A stretch of DNA of 64,000 bases, from the NCBI GenBank assembly GCA_030522415.1, contig CM060106.1, forward strand, positions 31,848,485 through 31,912,484. Reading direction: 5' to 3'. The notes below the pieces were generated by a model. That model made no database searches, was not told the origin of the DNA, and saw only the letters and a program-made list of their open reading frames with translations. Position 1 is the first letter of the stretch, and every line of letters starts with the position of its first letter. The position numbers were made by a program, and so were the translations under genes. The stretch comes from Channallabes apus. Lineage: Eukaryota > Chordata > Actinopteri > Siluriformes > Clariidae. Shown in pieces: positions 63,791 to 64,000 of the stretch.

Positions 63791-64000
63791 TAAAGAGTCG
63801 ACAAGGAAAGGGGAAAGAAAAAAAAAAAACACGTTCTCGCCTGACATTGATTTCCTATTCATTTTTCTAGCTGGCCAAATCAACAAGTACAACAGGCAAT
63901 CATAAAGCTGACTTACAGATCCATGTCCAAGGCACAGCTACAGCACCCTTCTGAATCCATTACCTTCACTGTAAAGCCATTAGCTTTCAAAAAGCATCAC

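Larger units (their letters stand above)
57780..64000 (-). other. znf536: znf536 upstream intron (partial)
   Basis: Everything upstream of the 159-nt exon to the window edge appears to be intron. The exon with the N-terminus and first fingers, expected for the family, is not in the window. Contents are: (GA)n at 57809-57855; CA/GT arrays at 59050-59077, 59210-59238, 60041-60061 and 60148-60173; a C-run at 60270-60288; poly-T at 62240-62263; CT-rich DNA at 62940-63075; and unique regulatory-looking blocks at 60640-61060, 61320-61600, 62390-62500 and 63380-63790. Long open frames at 62669-63151 and 63210-63485 are low-complexity and not credible genes. Confidence 0.85.

Overview
This is vertebrate, almost certainly teleost, genomic DNA. 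The evidence is intron-containing C2H2 zinc-finger exons with GT/AG splice sites, very dense (CA)n, (GA)n, (ATT)n and (GATA)n arrays, and relics of fish-type Tc1/mariner transposons, LINEs and tRNA-derived SINEs. The style of the SINE and MITE copies, recognised from memory, suggests an ostariophysan, perhaps a catfish. That taxonomic guess is weak.

Only one gene can be named with confidence: znf536, a neuronal C2H2 zinc-finger repressor gene, on the minus strand. Two coding exons are present. A 159-nt exon (57621-57779) carries one complete zinc finger. A large exon (49362-51055) carries two more fingers, a PLDLS CtBP-type motif, acidic tracts and the conserved C-terminal block. All internal junctions seen are phase 1, and the two exons join through a standard TGEKPY finger linker. 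The 5' coding exon with the earlier fingers is expected beyond the right edge, so 57780-64000 is intron. The large exon ends in GGTAAGTGA, which is at once Gly-Lys-stop and a near-perfect splice donor. Far downstream, at 11980, a good acceptor opens a phase-1-compatible short ORF followed by about 2 kb without other coding potential and a minus-strand AATAAA at 9730-9735. This may be an alternative terminal exon of znf536 or the end of another transcript.

Layout: 1-9.7 kb is repeat-bearing non-coding DNA (hairpin at 2.75-2.96 kb, Tc1 relic at 7.35-7.94 kb, SINE at 9.0-9.2 kb). The candidate terminal exon and 3'UTR occupy 9.7-12.0 kb. A zone of transposon relics spans 12-19.1 kb: a 512-bp element with 50-bp inverted repeats, LINE and Tc1 fragments, and two tiny 5'-truncated retroposons each with a perfect 13-bp target duplication. 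From 19.1 to 49.3 kb there is gene-free DNA with many microsatellites, one SINE, and unique stretches that look like conserved regulatory elements. znf536 exons and introns occupy 49.4-64 kb, with several regulatory-looking intronic blocks.

I see no novel multi-gene system here. The most interesting signals are a possibly regulated in-frame zinc-finger exon next to a long CU microsatellite, the stop codon/donor overlap, the possible distal C-terminal exon, and a roughly sevenfold excess of the odd palindrome TACWGTA across the repeat-rich part of the window.
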